Origin: Bryobacterales bacterium
GTDB taxonomy: Bacteria; Acidobacteriota; Terriglobia; Bryobacterales; Bryobacteraceae
Assembly: GCA_020852175.1 (NCBI GenBank)
Contig: JADZBH010000006.1
Location: 62,001 to 126,000 of the forward strand
DNA: 64,000 nt
Direction: 5' to 3'
A model generated the notes under the pieces. The model did no database searches and had not been told where the DNA came from. It was given only the letters and a program-made list of their open reading frames with translations. Position numbers and translations under genes: made by a program. Of the stretch, positions 16,573-25,912 are shown in pieces. Every line of letters begins with the position of its first letter. Position 1 is the first letter of the stretch.

Positions 16573-17322
16573 TTACCCCGCCCGGGCGTCGCCGCCGGCC
16601 TTCCGGCGCGCCTCCTCGCCCAGGATGATGGCCTCGGCCAGTTCCTTCATCGGACGCCGCATGCGCCGGCTCTCATTGCGCAGTTTCAGATAGGCTTCCT
16701 CTTCGGTGAGTCCTTCGCTGTGCTGCAGAATGCCCTTGGCGCGTTCCACGAGCTTGCGGGTGATGAGTTCATGCTCGAACTCCTGCTTCTCGGCGGCCAG
16801 ACGCGCGACCTCCTCCTCCAGGCGGCCGCACGCCAGCGCGATGCCAAGTTGCTCGCCCACGAACCTCACCAGCGCGATCTCCCCGGCCGTGTGGTGGCGC
16901 TCGTGACCGTGGTGGACGTCGATGACACCGATCACCTGCCCTTTCCTCAACAGAGGCGCGGACAACGATGCCTGAAAGTTCTTCTCCGCCAGGGCCGGGA
17001 ACCGCGCCAAACGCGGATCGGCTCCGGCATTCCGGGCGATGGCCGTCACGCTGCCATGCTCCTCGATCCAGCCCGGCAACCGATCGCCCAGCTTGATTCG
17101 CAGCGCTCCCAACTCCGGCGCGTGGGGCCCATGCGATGCCTTCAGAACAAGCTCTCCATTCGGCGTGTCCACCAGATACACCAGGCAAGCGTCGCACCCG
17201 GTGGCCTGCGCGGTGAGGCTGGCAATTCCGTCCAGCAGCTCCTCCGATGGGATGCCGGAGCTAACGAGCCCGCTAACGCAGTGCAACAGTTCGACCTGAG
17301 CAGGTCCTGGTTCGGCCAGCAT
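16573..17322 (-). CDS. GAF-ANTAR transcription antitermination regulator
   Basis: 249 aa from ATG 17322; the start is uncertain because no clear ribosome site is seen and the frame stays open to 17583. A GAF sensor domain occupies about residues 10-155 (CDACLVYLVDTPNGELVL, LSAPLLRKGQVIGVIDVHH). A coiled linker follows, then an ANTAR RNA-binding domain (about 180-240, ITRKLVERAKGILQHSEGLT then EEAYLKLRNESRR). ANTAR proteins bind paired hairpins in leader RNA to prevent termination. The ligand is unknown. The 281 bp between its ATG and the next gene (17604) show no other gene. Confidence 0.88.
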   Translation of the reverse strand: MLAEPGPAQVELLHCVSGLVSSGIPSEELLDGIASLTAQATGCDACLVYLVDTPNGELVLKASHGPHAPELGALRIKLGDRLPGWIEEHGSVTAIARNAGADPRLARFPALAEKNFQASLSAPLLRKGQVIGVIDVHHGHERHHTAGEIALVRFVGEQLGIALACGRLEEEVARLAAEKQEFEHELITRKLVERAKGILQHSEGLTEEEAYLKLRNESRRMRRPMKELAEAIILGEEARRKAGGDARAG

Positions 17323-17603
17323 GGATCCAGGGTAGGCATGCGCGTAAGTGGCGGTCCAATCGAAATTTCTTATGCCTATGATCGGAAACCTTTTCCACTC
17401 TCGCCGGAACGCGGCTGTCCGCGCGGCAGCGAACATACCACGAAAATCGCACGCATACCAAACTAGTACCATGTCAGCGTGAGCCGGGCGCTCCCCACTA
17501 TAGCTCCTCTCCCCCTTCATCCGATGGTAGGGATGACCGTGACACACACTCGCCACGCGGACCAGCCCGGGTCCTGTTTGCATCCACCTGTAGGAGAGCC
17601 GTC

Positions 17604-19256
17604 ATGAGACGGCGCTGGATCTGGGCGGCCCTGTTGTGCGCGCAAGCGGCGTGGGGCGGCGAATGGCGGCGCGCGCAGTCCGCGCATTTCGAGATGTACA
17701 CGGACGCAGGCAAGTCGCGGGCCGTGCAAATGCTGCGCCGGATGGAACTGGCACGCCAGCATTTCCAATCCTGGGGCGCTCCGCCATTGCCCGTACGCGT
17801 GGTGCTGTTCAGCGACGAGCGCCAGTTCGCACCGTTGCGCGGCGATGCCTCCACGAAGGGCTTTTTCCAGGCTGGGGCCGACCGGGACTATATCGTGCTG
17901 CTCGACGCGGGCGACGGGACGTTGCGAGGAGCGGTTCACGAGTTTGCCCACCTGGTGCTGCACCATGCCGCCGGGCCGCTTCCGCGCTGGCAGGAAGAGG
18001 GCATCGCCGAGTTCCACTCCACGCTCCGCGCCGACGGTGAAATCGTGACCGGCGAACCGGTGGCCGGGCATGTGGCGATGCTGCGCGTCGAAGGCACGCT
18101 GGACGCCGCCCGCATGTTGGCCGCCGCGCGCGGCGACATGACGGCGTTACCCAACCGCGCCGTGCCGCTGTTTTATGCGCAATCCTGGGCGCTCATCCAC
18201 CTTATACAGGCCCGGGGCGGCGGGGCGATGCGGCATGTGATGCCTCCGTTTGCTCCCATCGAGGAATCCGAGATTGGTCCGCTGATCGCGGAACTGCCTC
18301 AGTATTTACGTCGGCCGTCGCCGGGTTGGAAGACGGGGCGCAAACCCGACCCGCCTGCCGCCGTGGAAGAGGAGGCCATCCCCGAGGCCCAGGCGCTGCT
18401 GGCCGTGGCCGATCTGGCACTGCGCGTGGGAAGCGTGAAATATGCGCGCGCCCTGCTCACGGGGGCCGAGACGGCGCATCCCGACGACCCTGGCGTGCTG
18501 CACGAAACGGGACTGCTGGCGCTGGCCAGCCACGATGAGGCCGGGGCGCGCGCCCGCTTCGAGAAGGCCGCGCAAAGCACCTCCGCGCGCGGACAGACCT
18601 TCTTCGAGTTGGCGCTGCTGGAACGGGAGCGCCTGGGCGTCAATGCGCCACGCGTGCGTGAACTGCTGGAAGAAACCGTGCTGCGCACGCCCAACCACGC
18701 CGAGGCCTACTTCCTGCTGGGCCAGATGGAAGAGTCGCAGGGCCGCCCGTCACGCGCCATCGAGTGGCTGGAGAAGGCCGTCGCCGTGCTGCCGAGGCAG
18801 TCGCGCATGTGGTATTCCCTTGCGCTAGCCCGGCATCAGGAGGGTCTGGTGGTGGCGGGGCAGAAGGCCGCGGAGACCGCGCTGGCCACCGCGAACAACC
18901 GGCTCGATCGCGAGCGTGCCGAAGCGCTCGTGGAGGAGTTGCGCGGATCCCAGGCGCCCGGTCCGCCAGCGGTTCAGACAAGGCGCCCCGCCGTCACGAC
19001 ACCTGAAGCCTGGAACCAGGTTCAGGGCAAGGAAGCCGTCGCGGGCGAGTTGCGCGAACTGGTGTGCGGGCGCGGAACGGCGCCTCTGCTACGCATCTGG
19101 AACGGCAGTGCGCTGCAGGAACTGGTGCTGGAACGAAGCACACGGGCCACGGGCAAGGAGGTGGAGTTGCGCTGTGGAGCGCAAAAGCCCCCCGTCCCCG
19201 TCGAAGTGAGTTACGATCCGGCCACGCGGCACGCCATCTCGGTCAATTTTCGTTAA
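17604..19256 (+). CDS. Secreted zinc metalloprotease-like protein with TPR repeats
   Basis: 550 aa. The signal peptide is MRRRWIWAALLCAQAAWGGE. A gluzincin-like domain has HEFAHLVLHH (HExxH, about residue 112) and a downstream Glu in WQEEGIAEF, the layout of peptidase MA-type families. From about residue 260 several TPR units follow (for example AEAYFLLGQMEESQGRPSRA). It probably acts in the periplasm or at the surface. TAGGAGA lies 6 bases before the ATG. The stop overlaps the convergent methyltransferase gene by 4 bp. Confidence 0.85.
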   Translation: MRRRWIWAALLCAQAAWGGEWRRAQSAHFEMYTDAGKSRAVQMLRRMELARQHFQSWGAPPLPVRVVLFSDERQFAPLRGDASTKGFFQAGADRDYIVLLDAGDGTLRGAVHEFAHLVLHHAAGPLPRWQEEGIAEFHSTLRADGEIVTGEPVAGHVAMLRVEGTLDAARMLAAARGDMTALPNRAVPLFYAQSWALIHLIQARGGGAMRHVMPPFAPIEESEIGPLIAELPQYLRRPSPGWKTGRKPDPPAAVEEEAIPEAQALLAVADLALRVGSVKYARALLTGAETAHPDDPGVLHETGLLALASHDEAGARARFEKAAQSTSARGQTFFELALLERERLGVNAPRVRELLEETVLRTPNHAEAYFLLGQMEESQGRPSRAIEWLEKAVAVLPRQSRMWYSLALARHQEGLVVAGQKAAETALATANNRLDRERAEALVEELRGSQAPGPPAVQTRRPAVTTPEAWNQVQGKEAVAGELRELVCGRGTAPLLRIWNGSALQELVLERSTRATGKEVELRCGAQKPPVPVEVSYDPATRHAISVNFR

Positions 19257-20047
19257 ATCGAGACCAGCGGATTCACCGCGCCACAGCCGGGGCAGTCGTA
19301 TACCTGCCGTCTTGCGAAGGTGCGCCGCACCAACCCGCGCTGCCGCAGGAAATGGGCGGCATGGCCCGCTCCGCAGCGGACGCAGACGTTCGGGCAGGCA
19401 TCGAGCGTCAGGCGCTCCGGCACTCCGCCAAAGTAGAGCGCCCATCCGTAGTGCCCCAGCCGGGTACCGAGCCGCCTGTCCAGCCATCGCGAGAGTGCCA
19501 CATACAGGAAGAGGGTCCATTCGCGCCCGCCGCCCAGCAGCATCAGCCGTCGCGGCGTGGGACGTGGCGCGTGATTCCGGTTCAAAAACGAAAGCGATGA
19601 GAAGAGATCCTTTGTGCCGCGATGCGGCAGTCCCGTCGCTTCCTCGATCCGGAGCGCCAGCCTGGGCGCCGAATCGAAGCCGTTCACATGCCCGCCGCCC
19701 CGGCTGATCCAGCGGTAGAGTTTGTCGGTCACTGTCGTCACGTCGGGCACGGCGACATATAATGCGCCCCCGGGCGTCACGACGCGCCCGATCTCCATGA
19801 GCGCCTCGGGCAACAGGTCGATATGCTCCAGGCTGTGGTTGCAAATGACGGCCGAAAAGGTGCGGCCGTGAAACGGAAGCCGCGCGGCATCGCACGCCAC
19901 CGCGCGCTCCCCCTGCATGGCCCCTGCGAACTCCCTGTCGATGCGTACCACGCGGCCAGCCGTCACAGCCTGGGGAAAGCTCCCAGCCTGGCATCCAAGG
20001 TCGAGCACCCACTCGCCGGGCTGGACTCCCCTCAGAATCTCGTACAT
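19253..20047 (-). CDS. SAM-dependent methyltransferase with C-terminal zinc-ribbon-like segment
   Basis: 264 aa. Class I methyltransferase motifs are VLDLGCQAGSF (motif I, about 14-24), VVRIDRE (motif II) and a type 11 middle, VICNHSLEHIDLLPEALMEI then VTPGGALYVAVPD. The C-terminal 50 residues hold two Cys pairs (VCVRCG and YDCPGCG) that look like a zinc ribbon, an unusual addition. The substrate is unknown. The neighbour on the same strand is a sugar-nucleotide epimerase, which hints at glycan or cell-surface work (inference). Confidence 0.85.
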   Translation of the reverse strand: MYEILRGVQPGEWVLDLGCQAGSFPQAVTAGRVVRIDREFAGAMQGERAVACDAARLPFHGRTFSAVICNHSLEHIDLLPEALMEIGRVVTPGGALYVAVPDVTTVTDKLYRWISRGGGHVNGFDSAPRLALRIEEATGLPHRGTKDLFSSLSFLNRNHAPRPTPRRLMLLGGGREWTLFLYVALSRWLDRRLGTRLGHYGWALYFGGVPERLTLDACPNVCVRCGAGHAAHFLRQRGLVRRTFARRQVYDCPGCGAVNPLVSI

Positions 20048-20094
20048 GAGCGCTTGGCCCCCATCGCCATAGTGCCATCAGGGCGGGACGCGGA

Positions 20095-21063
20095 TCAGCC
20101 CACGTCCGGCGACAGCCGTCCAGTGAGCTTCAGCGCTTCAAACCTGTTGAGTGTCTGTTCGACACCCGCCTCCAGCGAAGTATGCGCGATGCCCGGCACG
20201 GCCGTGTGCAATGCGGTCGCATCCATATGAAAGCTGACAGGCACTTGCGGTCCGCTGACACTCAAGAGCCCACGCGATTCCGGAGCGAGGCGCTCGATCA
20301 TAGCCACCAGTTCGTTCATTTGCACAATATCGCCGGCCAGATTGAACACATGCGCCCCTTCGATCGGTGACTGCGCACATTTCACGAACGTCTCGGCCAC
20401 ATCCTCGACATATTGCATGTCCATGAAGCCAGAGACACGAATCTGGAAGGGTTTACCCAGTACGGCGGATTTCATCGCGAGAGAAGGATCCGCCGTCAAG
20501 CCGCGGTCGCGCCCCACGCCATACACCGTCCAGGGGCGCAGACCGATGGAACTGATCCCGCTGGCCTGATAAAAAATACGGGCGCTGCCCTCATTCGCCA
20601 TTTTGAAGACGCCATAGTGGGTGCCGGGCTTAAGCGGATCCTCCTCGGAGAGCGGACGTGCGCCATAGGCATCCTCTGGACCCCACACCGCTGACGACGA
20701 AGCATAAATCACGCGCACCGGACGCCCGGCATCCCGCGCAGCCTGGAACACGTTCAAGGTGCCAATTACGTTGATCATGCCCCCGGACACCGGCTGTGTC
20801 TGGCAAAACGGCATGAGCACGGCGGCCAGGTGAATGACATGCGTAATCTCTTTGTCACGCACCAGCCGGGTGAGCAGATCGGTGTCTTCAATCCGTCCGG
20901 CTACGCGCTCCAACAGCGGGCTGGAGGCCAACTCGGAAATCAGTTCCAGGCGTTCCAGATCCGTACCTAAATCAAGAGAAACAACCGGGATATTCTGATC
21001 GAGCAGTTGCTTGACCACCCAAGCGCCGATACAGCCCTGCGCACCCGTAACAAGGAATCGCAT
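20095..21063 (-). CDS. NAD-dependent epimerase/dehydratase (extended SDR)
   Basis: 322 aa. The NAD-binding motif is GAQGCIG near the N-terminus, followed by DLGTDLERL. The catalytic pair is YGVFK (YxxxK) with an upstream Ser in YASSSAVWGPED, as in UDP-glucose 4-epimerase relatives. Typical family phrases are VIHLAAVL and GLRPWTVYGVGRDRG. It probably acts on a nucleotide sugar or related hydroxyl substrate. It lies 47 bp upstream of the methyltransferase and is likely co-transcribed with it. Confidence 0.9.
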   Translation of the reverse strand: MRFLVTGAQGCIGAWVVKQLLDQNIPVVSLDLGTDLERLELISELASSPLLERVAGRIEDTDLLTRLVRDKEITHVIHLAAVLMPFCQTQPVSGGMINVIGTLNVFQAARDAGRPVRVIYASSSAVWGPEDAYGARPLSEEDPLKPGTHYGVFKMANEGSARIFYQASGISSIGLRPWTVYGVGRDRGLTADPSLAMKSAVLGKPFQIRVSGFMDMQYVEDVAETFVKCAQSPIEGAHVFNLAGDIVQMNELVAMIERLAPESRGLLSVSGPQVPVSFHMDATALHTAVPGIAHTSLEAGVEQTLNRFEALKLTGRLSPDVG

Positions 21064-21110
21064 CCGCCTAAATTAACATAGGTGGCTTCGGCAGCCCCAT
21101 CGCGATAGTG

Positions 21111-21560
21111 TCAAAACCACCAACTGCGCCGCCCGCAACACTGGCAGCGCAAACGGACGACCCCGGCCGCCCTCAACAACCGGATCGTGAGCGTCTGACG
21201 CCGCGAGGGCACCACATCGGGCGAGTAGCAGCGAGGGCAGACACAGGTGGCTGGTGCTGTGTGCCGGGGCCGCCCGCCAGCCGTGAGGAGGCTTGCTGAC
21301 GCCGGTTGCGACGCAGCGATCGCAGCCGCGCCAGCACCTGTGTGATCCGCCGTCTCGGCCATCCGCATAGCCGTACCCAGTTCCGCCAAAGCCGGAACCG
21401 GCGCCTGCGGGGAATCAGGTGGGGAGATGTGCGCCCGTGCCGGCGCTGCTGCTGAAGTTGGCATGTGATGTTCACCTGACTGGGAAGTGAGCGCGCCAGA
21501 GGTGATCTCTCCCTGGAAACGAATCAGAACATTCCCAGCAAACCGTTGTGTAACAAGCAC
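21111..21560 (-). CDS. Small protein, Ala/Pro-rich with C-terminal zinc-ribbon-like motif
   Basis: 149 aa from GTG 21560; an ATG at 21464 with AGGTGA 7 bases upstream would give 117 aa. The N-terminal two thirds are Ala/Pro-rich and low in complexity. The end has CVCPRC and CQCC separated by about 28 residues that include SRRQTLTIRLLRAAGVVRL, a plausible zinc ribbon, and it finishes in RRSWWF. I do not recognise the family. It is divergent from the lipase-like gene at 21625. The coding potential is moderate. Confidence 0.5.
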   Translation of the reverse strand: MLVTQRFAGNVLIRFQGEITSGALTSQSGEHHMPTSAAAPARAHISPPDSPQAPVPALAELGTAMRMAETADHTGAGAAAIAASQPASASLLTAGGRPRHTAPATCVCPRCYSPDVVPSRRQTLTIRLLRAAGVVRLRCQCCGRRSWWF

Positions 21561-21624
21561 ATGACAGCCTCAAGACATCGGAATGGATTATCCCCGGCTT
21601 TGCGGATCATCGTACTCTGGTCGT

Positions 21625-23700
21625 GTGAATCGGAAACTCAGCATCCTTCTCTCCACGCTCCTGCTCTCCTGCGCCCATGCGGCGGGAGTCCGTGTGGAAT
21701 TCGATCCGCGCCGTGCCGACATCGGCCCCTACCCCACCGACTTTCAAACCGTGCCCGACACGCGCCAGGTAACCGGACTGCGTATTCAGCGCCCCGACAA
21801 CCCTTTTTTTGAGTTCGCACTCGACCGGACACTGAACCAACTCGACGGCTTTGCCCCGAACACGCGAATCACCGTAAAGTTCAGCGGCGCGATTCAACCG
21901 GAGACGCTGCGGGCGGGCATCCATTTTCTATGGCTCGATCCGGTGCAGCCGGAACGCTACCACCTGCAACCGGCGGGACATCTTACCCCCATCAATGAGG
22001 TGGTGTACGACACCGGCTCCAATCGCGCCTTCGCCAAGCCCGATGAGGCTTTCGAGGGCGCCCGCCGCTATGCGATTCTCATCACGGACGCGGTGCTGGA
22101 TACGGCCGGGGACCCCGTGACCGAGGACGCCGGCTTTCGGGCCTGCCTGGACAAGACCATCGGCGGCAGCTACTGCGTGCAACTCAGCGACGCCGTGGCC
22201 CGTTTTAGCGGTGTGCTCCCCCCCAACCGCCGCCTTGTTGGGGCGAGCCTCTACACCACGCTGAGCGCGACCGCCTTTCTGGAACGCGCCCGGGAGGTGG
22301 TGATGCGAACGCCGCCCCGCCTTCTGCGAGACACACAGGGAATCGTGAATCTTTCCGATCTCAGAGGCGGTCTGCTCCGCGCCGATGTTGGCCCCGCCGG
22401 CGCAACCGAGGATGTTCCCTTCCCCGCTTCGCTGTCGATTCTGCCCGCCACCGGAGTACGCCGGATGGCCACCGCCAGTTTCCGTTCGCCCCGGTTTCTC
22501 GACGAACGCGGACTTTTGCCCGAGGCGCCCACCGCAGCCGAGCCCACGCCTCTTGCCGAGGACGAAATCGAGATGACCATCTACCTGCCCTCGACGGCAA
22601 TGCCCGCGGGCGGCTATCCCGTGCTGGTGGCGGGCCACGGTTTCGGCGACAGCCGCTTCGGATTCCCGACCGTGCTTGCGGTGGGCCAACTGTCTACCGG
22701 GTACGCCGTGGTTTCCGTGAATGCCTTCGGACACGGTTACGGCCCCGGGACGAAGCTGGTGCTCTCCTTCGCCGGAGGCAGGGAACTGGTGCTGCCCGCG
22801 CGCGGCCGCGGGCTCGACCTCTCGGGAGACGGGCGCGTCGCCCCCGGAGAAGGCTGTGTGCAAACCGGCGCGGACGCACCCGTTCTTACACGCGACTGCG
22901 TGCGCCAAACCGCCGCCGACCTGATGCAACTGCTCCGTGTGCTGCGGGAGGGCGTCGATCTGGACGGCGACGGGAAGTCGGAGTTGAACGGTGCGCGCAC
23001 GTTCTATATCGGCCAGTCTCTCGGCGCCTTCTACGGAACGCTCCTTCATGCCGTGGAGCCTGAACTGCTCGCGGCCACGCTGAATGTGGGAGGCGGCTCA
23101 GCCCTGCCCACGATGCTCTACGGAGGCGACCGGAACGGTGAGTTGCGTGCATTGATGGACCGGCTGGGCTTTTCCGGACTGGAAGGCGGACCGGGCCTTC
23201 CCTTCCGCTACGAACCCGTCCGCGTGATTGACAACCCTCTCCTGGCCGCCTGGCAGGATTTTCTGGCCGCCATGGAGTGGGCGGAGTCGCCGGGCGCCCC
23301 GGCTAGCTTCGGTCCGCATTTGAAATCAGCGACGTTGCCGGGTGTCCCCATCAAACGCACCCTTTTCCAGATCGCCCGAGGAGACCGAACCGTGCCCAAC
23401 CCATCCAACTCGCTCTTGATCCGCTCGGCCAACATGCTCGAATCCACCTCTATATACCGCCACGACCTGGCTGCCGCCCAGGTGCGCGGGCTGCCAGCGA
23501 ATCCTCACGCCTTCCTGGCCGCCGTCGAGCCGCTCGCTTTCAGCGCGGTGGGGTTCGCCGCCCAACAGCAGGCTGTCACCTACATGGAAGGCACAGGAGA
23601 GACGATTCCCAACGTCAACGGTTCTCTGGCTCGTTACTTTCCCGGCCCGGTTTTCGAGGTTCCCGCAGCTTATTACGAGGATCTGGGCTACCGTCCGTGA
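21625..23700 (+). CDS. Secreted alpha/beta-hydrolase, extracellular lipase-like
   Basis: 691 aa from GTG 21625, which gives a standard signal peptide with Cys (NRKLSILLSTLLLSCAHA), so a lipoprotein is possible. The N-terminal part (about 25-320) is an all-beta lead-in (VEFDPRRADIGPYPTDF). The hydrolase part has VLVAGHGFGDSRFGFP (oxyanion region), the nucleophile elbow GQSLGAFYG (GxSxG, about residue 465) and later Asp/His candidates. It resembles Pla-1/cef-type lipases. An upstream ATG (21583) is possible but would place charged residues before the signal peptide. Confidence 0.75.
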   Translation: MNRKLSILLSTLLLSCAHAAGVRVEFDPRRADIGPYPTDFQTVPDTRQVTGLRIQRPDNPFFEFALDRTLNQLDGFAPNTRITVKFSGAIQPETLRAGIHFLWLDPVQPERYHLQPAGHLTPINEVVYDTGSNRAFAKPDEAFEGARRYAILITDAVLDTAGDPVTEDAGFRACLDKTIGGSYCVQLSDAVARFSGVLPPNRRLVGASLYTTLSATAFLERAREVVMRTPPRLLRDTQGIVNLSDLRGGLLRADVGPAGATEDVPFPASLSILPATGVRRMATASFRSPRFLDERGLLPEAPTAAEPTPLAEDEIEMTIYLPSTAMPAGGYPVLVAGHGFGDSRFGFPTVLAVGQLSTGYAVVSVNAFGHGYGPGTKLVLSFAGGRELVLPARGRGLDLSGDGRVAPGEGCVQTGADAPVLTRDCVRQTAADLMQLLRVLREGVDLDGDGKSELNGARTFYIGQSLGAFYGTLLHAVEPELLAATLNVGGGSALPTMLYGGDRNGELRALMDRLGFSGLEGGPGLPFRYEPVRVIDNPLLAAWQDFLAAMEWAESPGAPASFGPHLKSATLPGVPIKRTLFQIARGDRTVPNPSNSLLIRSANMLESTSIYRHDLAAAQVRGLPANPHAFLAAVEPLAFSAVGFAAQQQAVTYMEGTGETIPNVNGSLARYFPGPVFEVPAAYYEDLGYRP

Positions 23701-23778
23701 ATACCGCTGACCGGGCCAGGCTCCCGCTCGCATAAAGTTCCTCTCCCGCCCGGCCGATGGTTCAGGCGGAGGCAGGAT

Positions 23779-24297
23779 ATGCGTCGGACTGTGCTGGGGA
23801 TTGGTGGTTTGCTTGTTTGGGCGCTTGCGACGCCGCAGCCCGTGGCGGCGAAAGTGCGCGGTTCCGAGGTGATGTACCTGAGCGGTACCGTGCGCGACGT
23901 GCCGGAAAAGACGGAAGGCCATCTTTTCCAGCCGAAGAATAACGAGTTGCAGTTCCTCTCCAAGGATGGAGAGATCCTGATCCCGCTGCACCGGGTTCGC
24001 TCCGCCAAATACCGCGAGTCGTTCGTGGATAAGGCTGCCGCGGCCAAAGCCAGCGCCCCGAAGAAACAGGTGAAGCTGCCCTTGCTGCCCGCCCTGCCGG
24101 GATTGCCCGGCTTGAGCCCATTCGGCGAGGACAAGCAGCGTGTGCTCACCCTGGTCTACGCGGACAAGCAGGGGGGGGAGCAGAAAATCGTGCTGATGCT
24201 GGCGCGCAAGATGGTTTCACCCGTCATTTATGCCCTGGAAACCTACGGCCACATGGAGGTGGAACTGGAGCCGGGCGACTACGAAGTGGACGAATAA
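23779..24297 (+). CDS. Secreted protein of unknown function
   Basis: 172 aa. A signal peptide (MRRTVLGIGGLLVWALATPQ, cleaved near VAAK) precedes a mainly beta sequence. A Pro/Leu-rich linker (LPLLPALPGLPGLSPFG) sits at about 102-118, and the end is acidic (GDYEVDE). No catalytic motif or known domain is recognised. GGAGGC lies 7 bases before the ATG. It stands alone between the lipase-like gene and a convergent esterase. Confidence 0.7.
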   Translation: MRRTVLGIGGLLVWALATPQPVAAKVRGSEVMYLSGTVRDVPEKTEGHLFQPKNNELQFLSKDGEILIPLHRVRSAKYRESFVDKAAAAKASAPKKQVKLPLLPALPGLPGLSPFGEDKQRVLTLVYADKQGGEQKIVLMLARKMVSPVIYALETYGHMEVELEPGDYEVDE

Positions 24298-24318
24298 CCG
24301 GCCGGAGCCGCGCGTTTT

Positions 24319-25566
24319 CTATTCCCGGTTCAGCGACGCCACACGGTAGTACGGCTTCGACTTTTCGGCCGGGTCCATGGTGTACACCTGGCTCGTCTTC
24401 GAAGGATCGTAGTCCCGCCACAACCACACCAGCGAGGCAGGCAGATCCGCGTTACCCTGCGCACCGTTGTGCTGGGCGTTCCCGAAGACGAAGTGAAAGT
24501 CGTACTCGCGCATTTTCAGTGAGTTGGCGAGTTGAATATTTTGAAGTGGCCAGGAGCCGTGGCTGTTCTCCAGGTCCTCGCTGCCGTCGGTCATATAGAC
24601 ACGGATGTTGCGCTTGGCCTGCTTTCGCACCATGTTCGGATAGACATTCCCGCCGTCCAAGACGCCGGGCTTCCATTGAATGGACGTAAAACTGCCCACC
24701 CGGCTCAGCACGCGGCTAAACTCGTCCGGCATGAACCAGGCCGCGTTGAACGCACAGATGCCACCCGAGGAGTTCCCGGCGATGGCCCGGCTGTAGCTGT
24801 CACTCCGGATCTTGTACTTCCCGGCCACTTCCGGCAGAATTTCATCCCGCAAATACCGTGCGAAAGTGTCGTTTACCGAGTCGTACTGGACGCTCCGCAA
24901 CCTCTCGTTGCCCACTGTGCCGGGGTTGATGAAGATCGAGATCATGACGGGAATCCGCTTGGCGTGGGTCAGGTTGTCGATCACATTCAATGTCCGGGAT
25001 GCTCCGGTGCGGTTCGTGTGGCCCCCTCCGTCCTGCCAGATCATGACCGCCATCGGCGTTGAGCCATCGTATTGGGCGGGCACATAGGTCCACCAGTCGT
25101 ACTTCATCCCCGGATAAATCTTGCTCTCCCCGGTCATCTTAGGCGAAAGAGTCCCTTGCGGCACACCGGCCTGCGGGTAGTTCTCGCTCAGGTAAGCCGG
25201 CTGGTCCACACGCGGACCGGCGGTTGAGCCGTCGGCGTACCACTGCATGGAATGGGAGCGGCCCGTCGTGTGCGTCGTCCTGTAAAGGAGGAGGTTCCCA
25301 CTGCGCGTCAGCCGGACCGGGCGGTCGTCCACAAGAAGCTTGGCCGAAGGTGACCCCTCGATTAGATAGAGAAAGTCGCCACCGTAATACAACGCGGTTC
25401 CTTCCTTCCGCGATTTTTCAGGTACGGCGTCCTGGAGCGCCTTGCGGAACTCAGCGCCAGAAGCCGATTTCTTGGCGAGCGCCAAAAGCCGGACGGTCTC
25501 GTCATCGGTGGCGGCCGTCAACAGAGCCGGGCACAGGAGGGCGGCAAGCAGGAAAACACGGAGCAT
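24319..25566 (-). CDS. Secreted esterase, enterochelin esterase (Fes/putative esterase) type
   Basis: 415 aa from ATG 25566 with signal peptide MLRVFLLAALLCPALLTAA. The central esterase domain has DWWTYVPAQYDGSTPMAVMI, WQDGGGH, an IAGNSSGGICAF nucleophile elbow (Ser in GNSSGG) and a C-terminal His in FGNAQHNGAQG. This layout matches the putative-esterase family that includes Fes and feruloyl-esterase-like enzymes. The N-terminal segment may be an immunoglobulin-like domain. The substrate is unknown. The longer frame to 25647 lacks a signal peptide at its start. Confidence 0.83.
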   Translation of the reverse strand: MLRVFLLAALLCPALLTAATDDETVRLLALAKKSASGAEFRKALQDAVPEKSRKEGTALYYGGDFLYLIEGSPSAKLLVDDRPVRLTRSGNLLLYRTTHTTGRSHSMQWYADGSTAGPRVDQPAYLSENYPQAGVPQGTLSPKMTGESKIYPGMKYDWWTYVPAQYDGSTPMAVMIWQDGGGHTNRTGASRTLNVIDNLTHAKRIPVMISIFINPGTVGNERLRSVQYDSVNDTFARYLRDEILPEVAGKYKIRSDSYSRAIAGNSSGGICAFNAAWFMPDEFSRVLSRVGSFTSIQWKPGVLDGGNVYPNMVRKQAKRNIRVYMTDGSEDLENSHGSWPLQNIQLANSLKMREYDFHFVFGNAQHNGAQGNADLPASLVWLWRDYDPSKTSQVYTMDPAEKSKPYYRVASLNRE

Positions 25567-25672
25567 CGGGCCACATTGTATCAAGGAGAAACAGCGCATT
25601 CCGGCACGGGTCCCATTCTGGAACGCGGTGACGGAAACCAGGCGCAAAGGCTGAAGATCCGGGCGTTTGAGT

Positions 25673-25689
25673 TTGGCACACGGTTTGCA
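25673..25689 (+). promoter_or_regulatory. Sigma-54 (RpoN) -24/-12 promoter
   Basis: TTGGCAC (25673-25679) and TTGCA (25685-25689) put the invariant GG (25675-25676) and GC (25687-25688) exactly 10 bases apart. The match to TTGGCACG-N4-TTGCW is 15 of 16 defined or allowed positions as I count them; only the G after GGCAC differs. Transcription would start near 25700, rightwards. No enhancer-binding regulator gene is in the window. Confidence 0.75.
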
Positions 25690-25734
25690 TTAGCAAGAGT
25701 GCGATGAAGGAAAGAAGGGCTCAAAGGACCAAGG

Positions 25735-25863
25735 TTGCTCCTCCTCGAACGCTACGAAGTTGAAGTCCCGCCAGGAATTTTCCTCAACGATCACACCCCA
25801 GACGGCCCACCCAACCAGTATCCTTTGAGCCCCCTAAATTCGGGGGATGCCGTTCAACCGTAG
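25735..25863 (+). CDS. Candidate small ORF (42 aa) behind the sigma-54 promoter
   Basis: TTG start at 25735 with AAGGA 6 bases upstream, stop TAG at 25861-25863. It begins MLLLERYEVEVPPG and ends SGDAVQP; the middle is rich in Pro, Asn and Asp. It lies about 35 bases after the expected sigma-54 start site, a normal leader length. A CCCCC/GGGGG hairpin (25830-25846) falls inside it. There is no recognisable family. Evidence is limited to promoter, ribosome site and frame. Confidence 0.4.
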   Translation: MLLLERYEVEVPPGIFLNDHTPDGPPNQYPLSPLNSGDAVQP

Positions 25864-25888
25864 ATTCTGAGCGGGCTGTGATCGGGCT

Positions 25889-25912
25889 GCCCGGTAAGAA
25901 AGTGCACCGGGC
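25889..25912. repeat. Perfect 7-bp stem hairpin in the small-ORF region
   Basis: GCCCGGT (25889-25895) and ACCGGGC (25906-25912) pair across a 10-base loop. It lies 25 bases after the first small ORF. No T-run follows on the plus strand, so it is a poor intrinsic terminator. It could stabilise an RNA or bind a protein. Confidence 0.5.
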
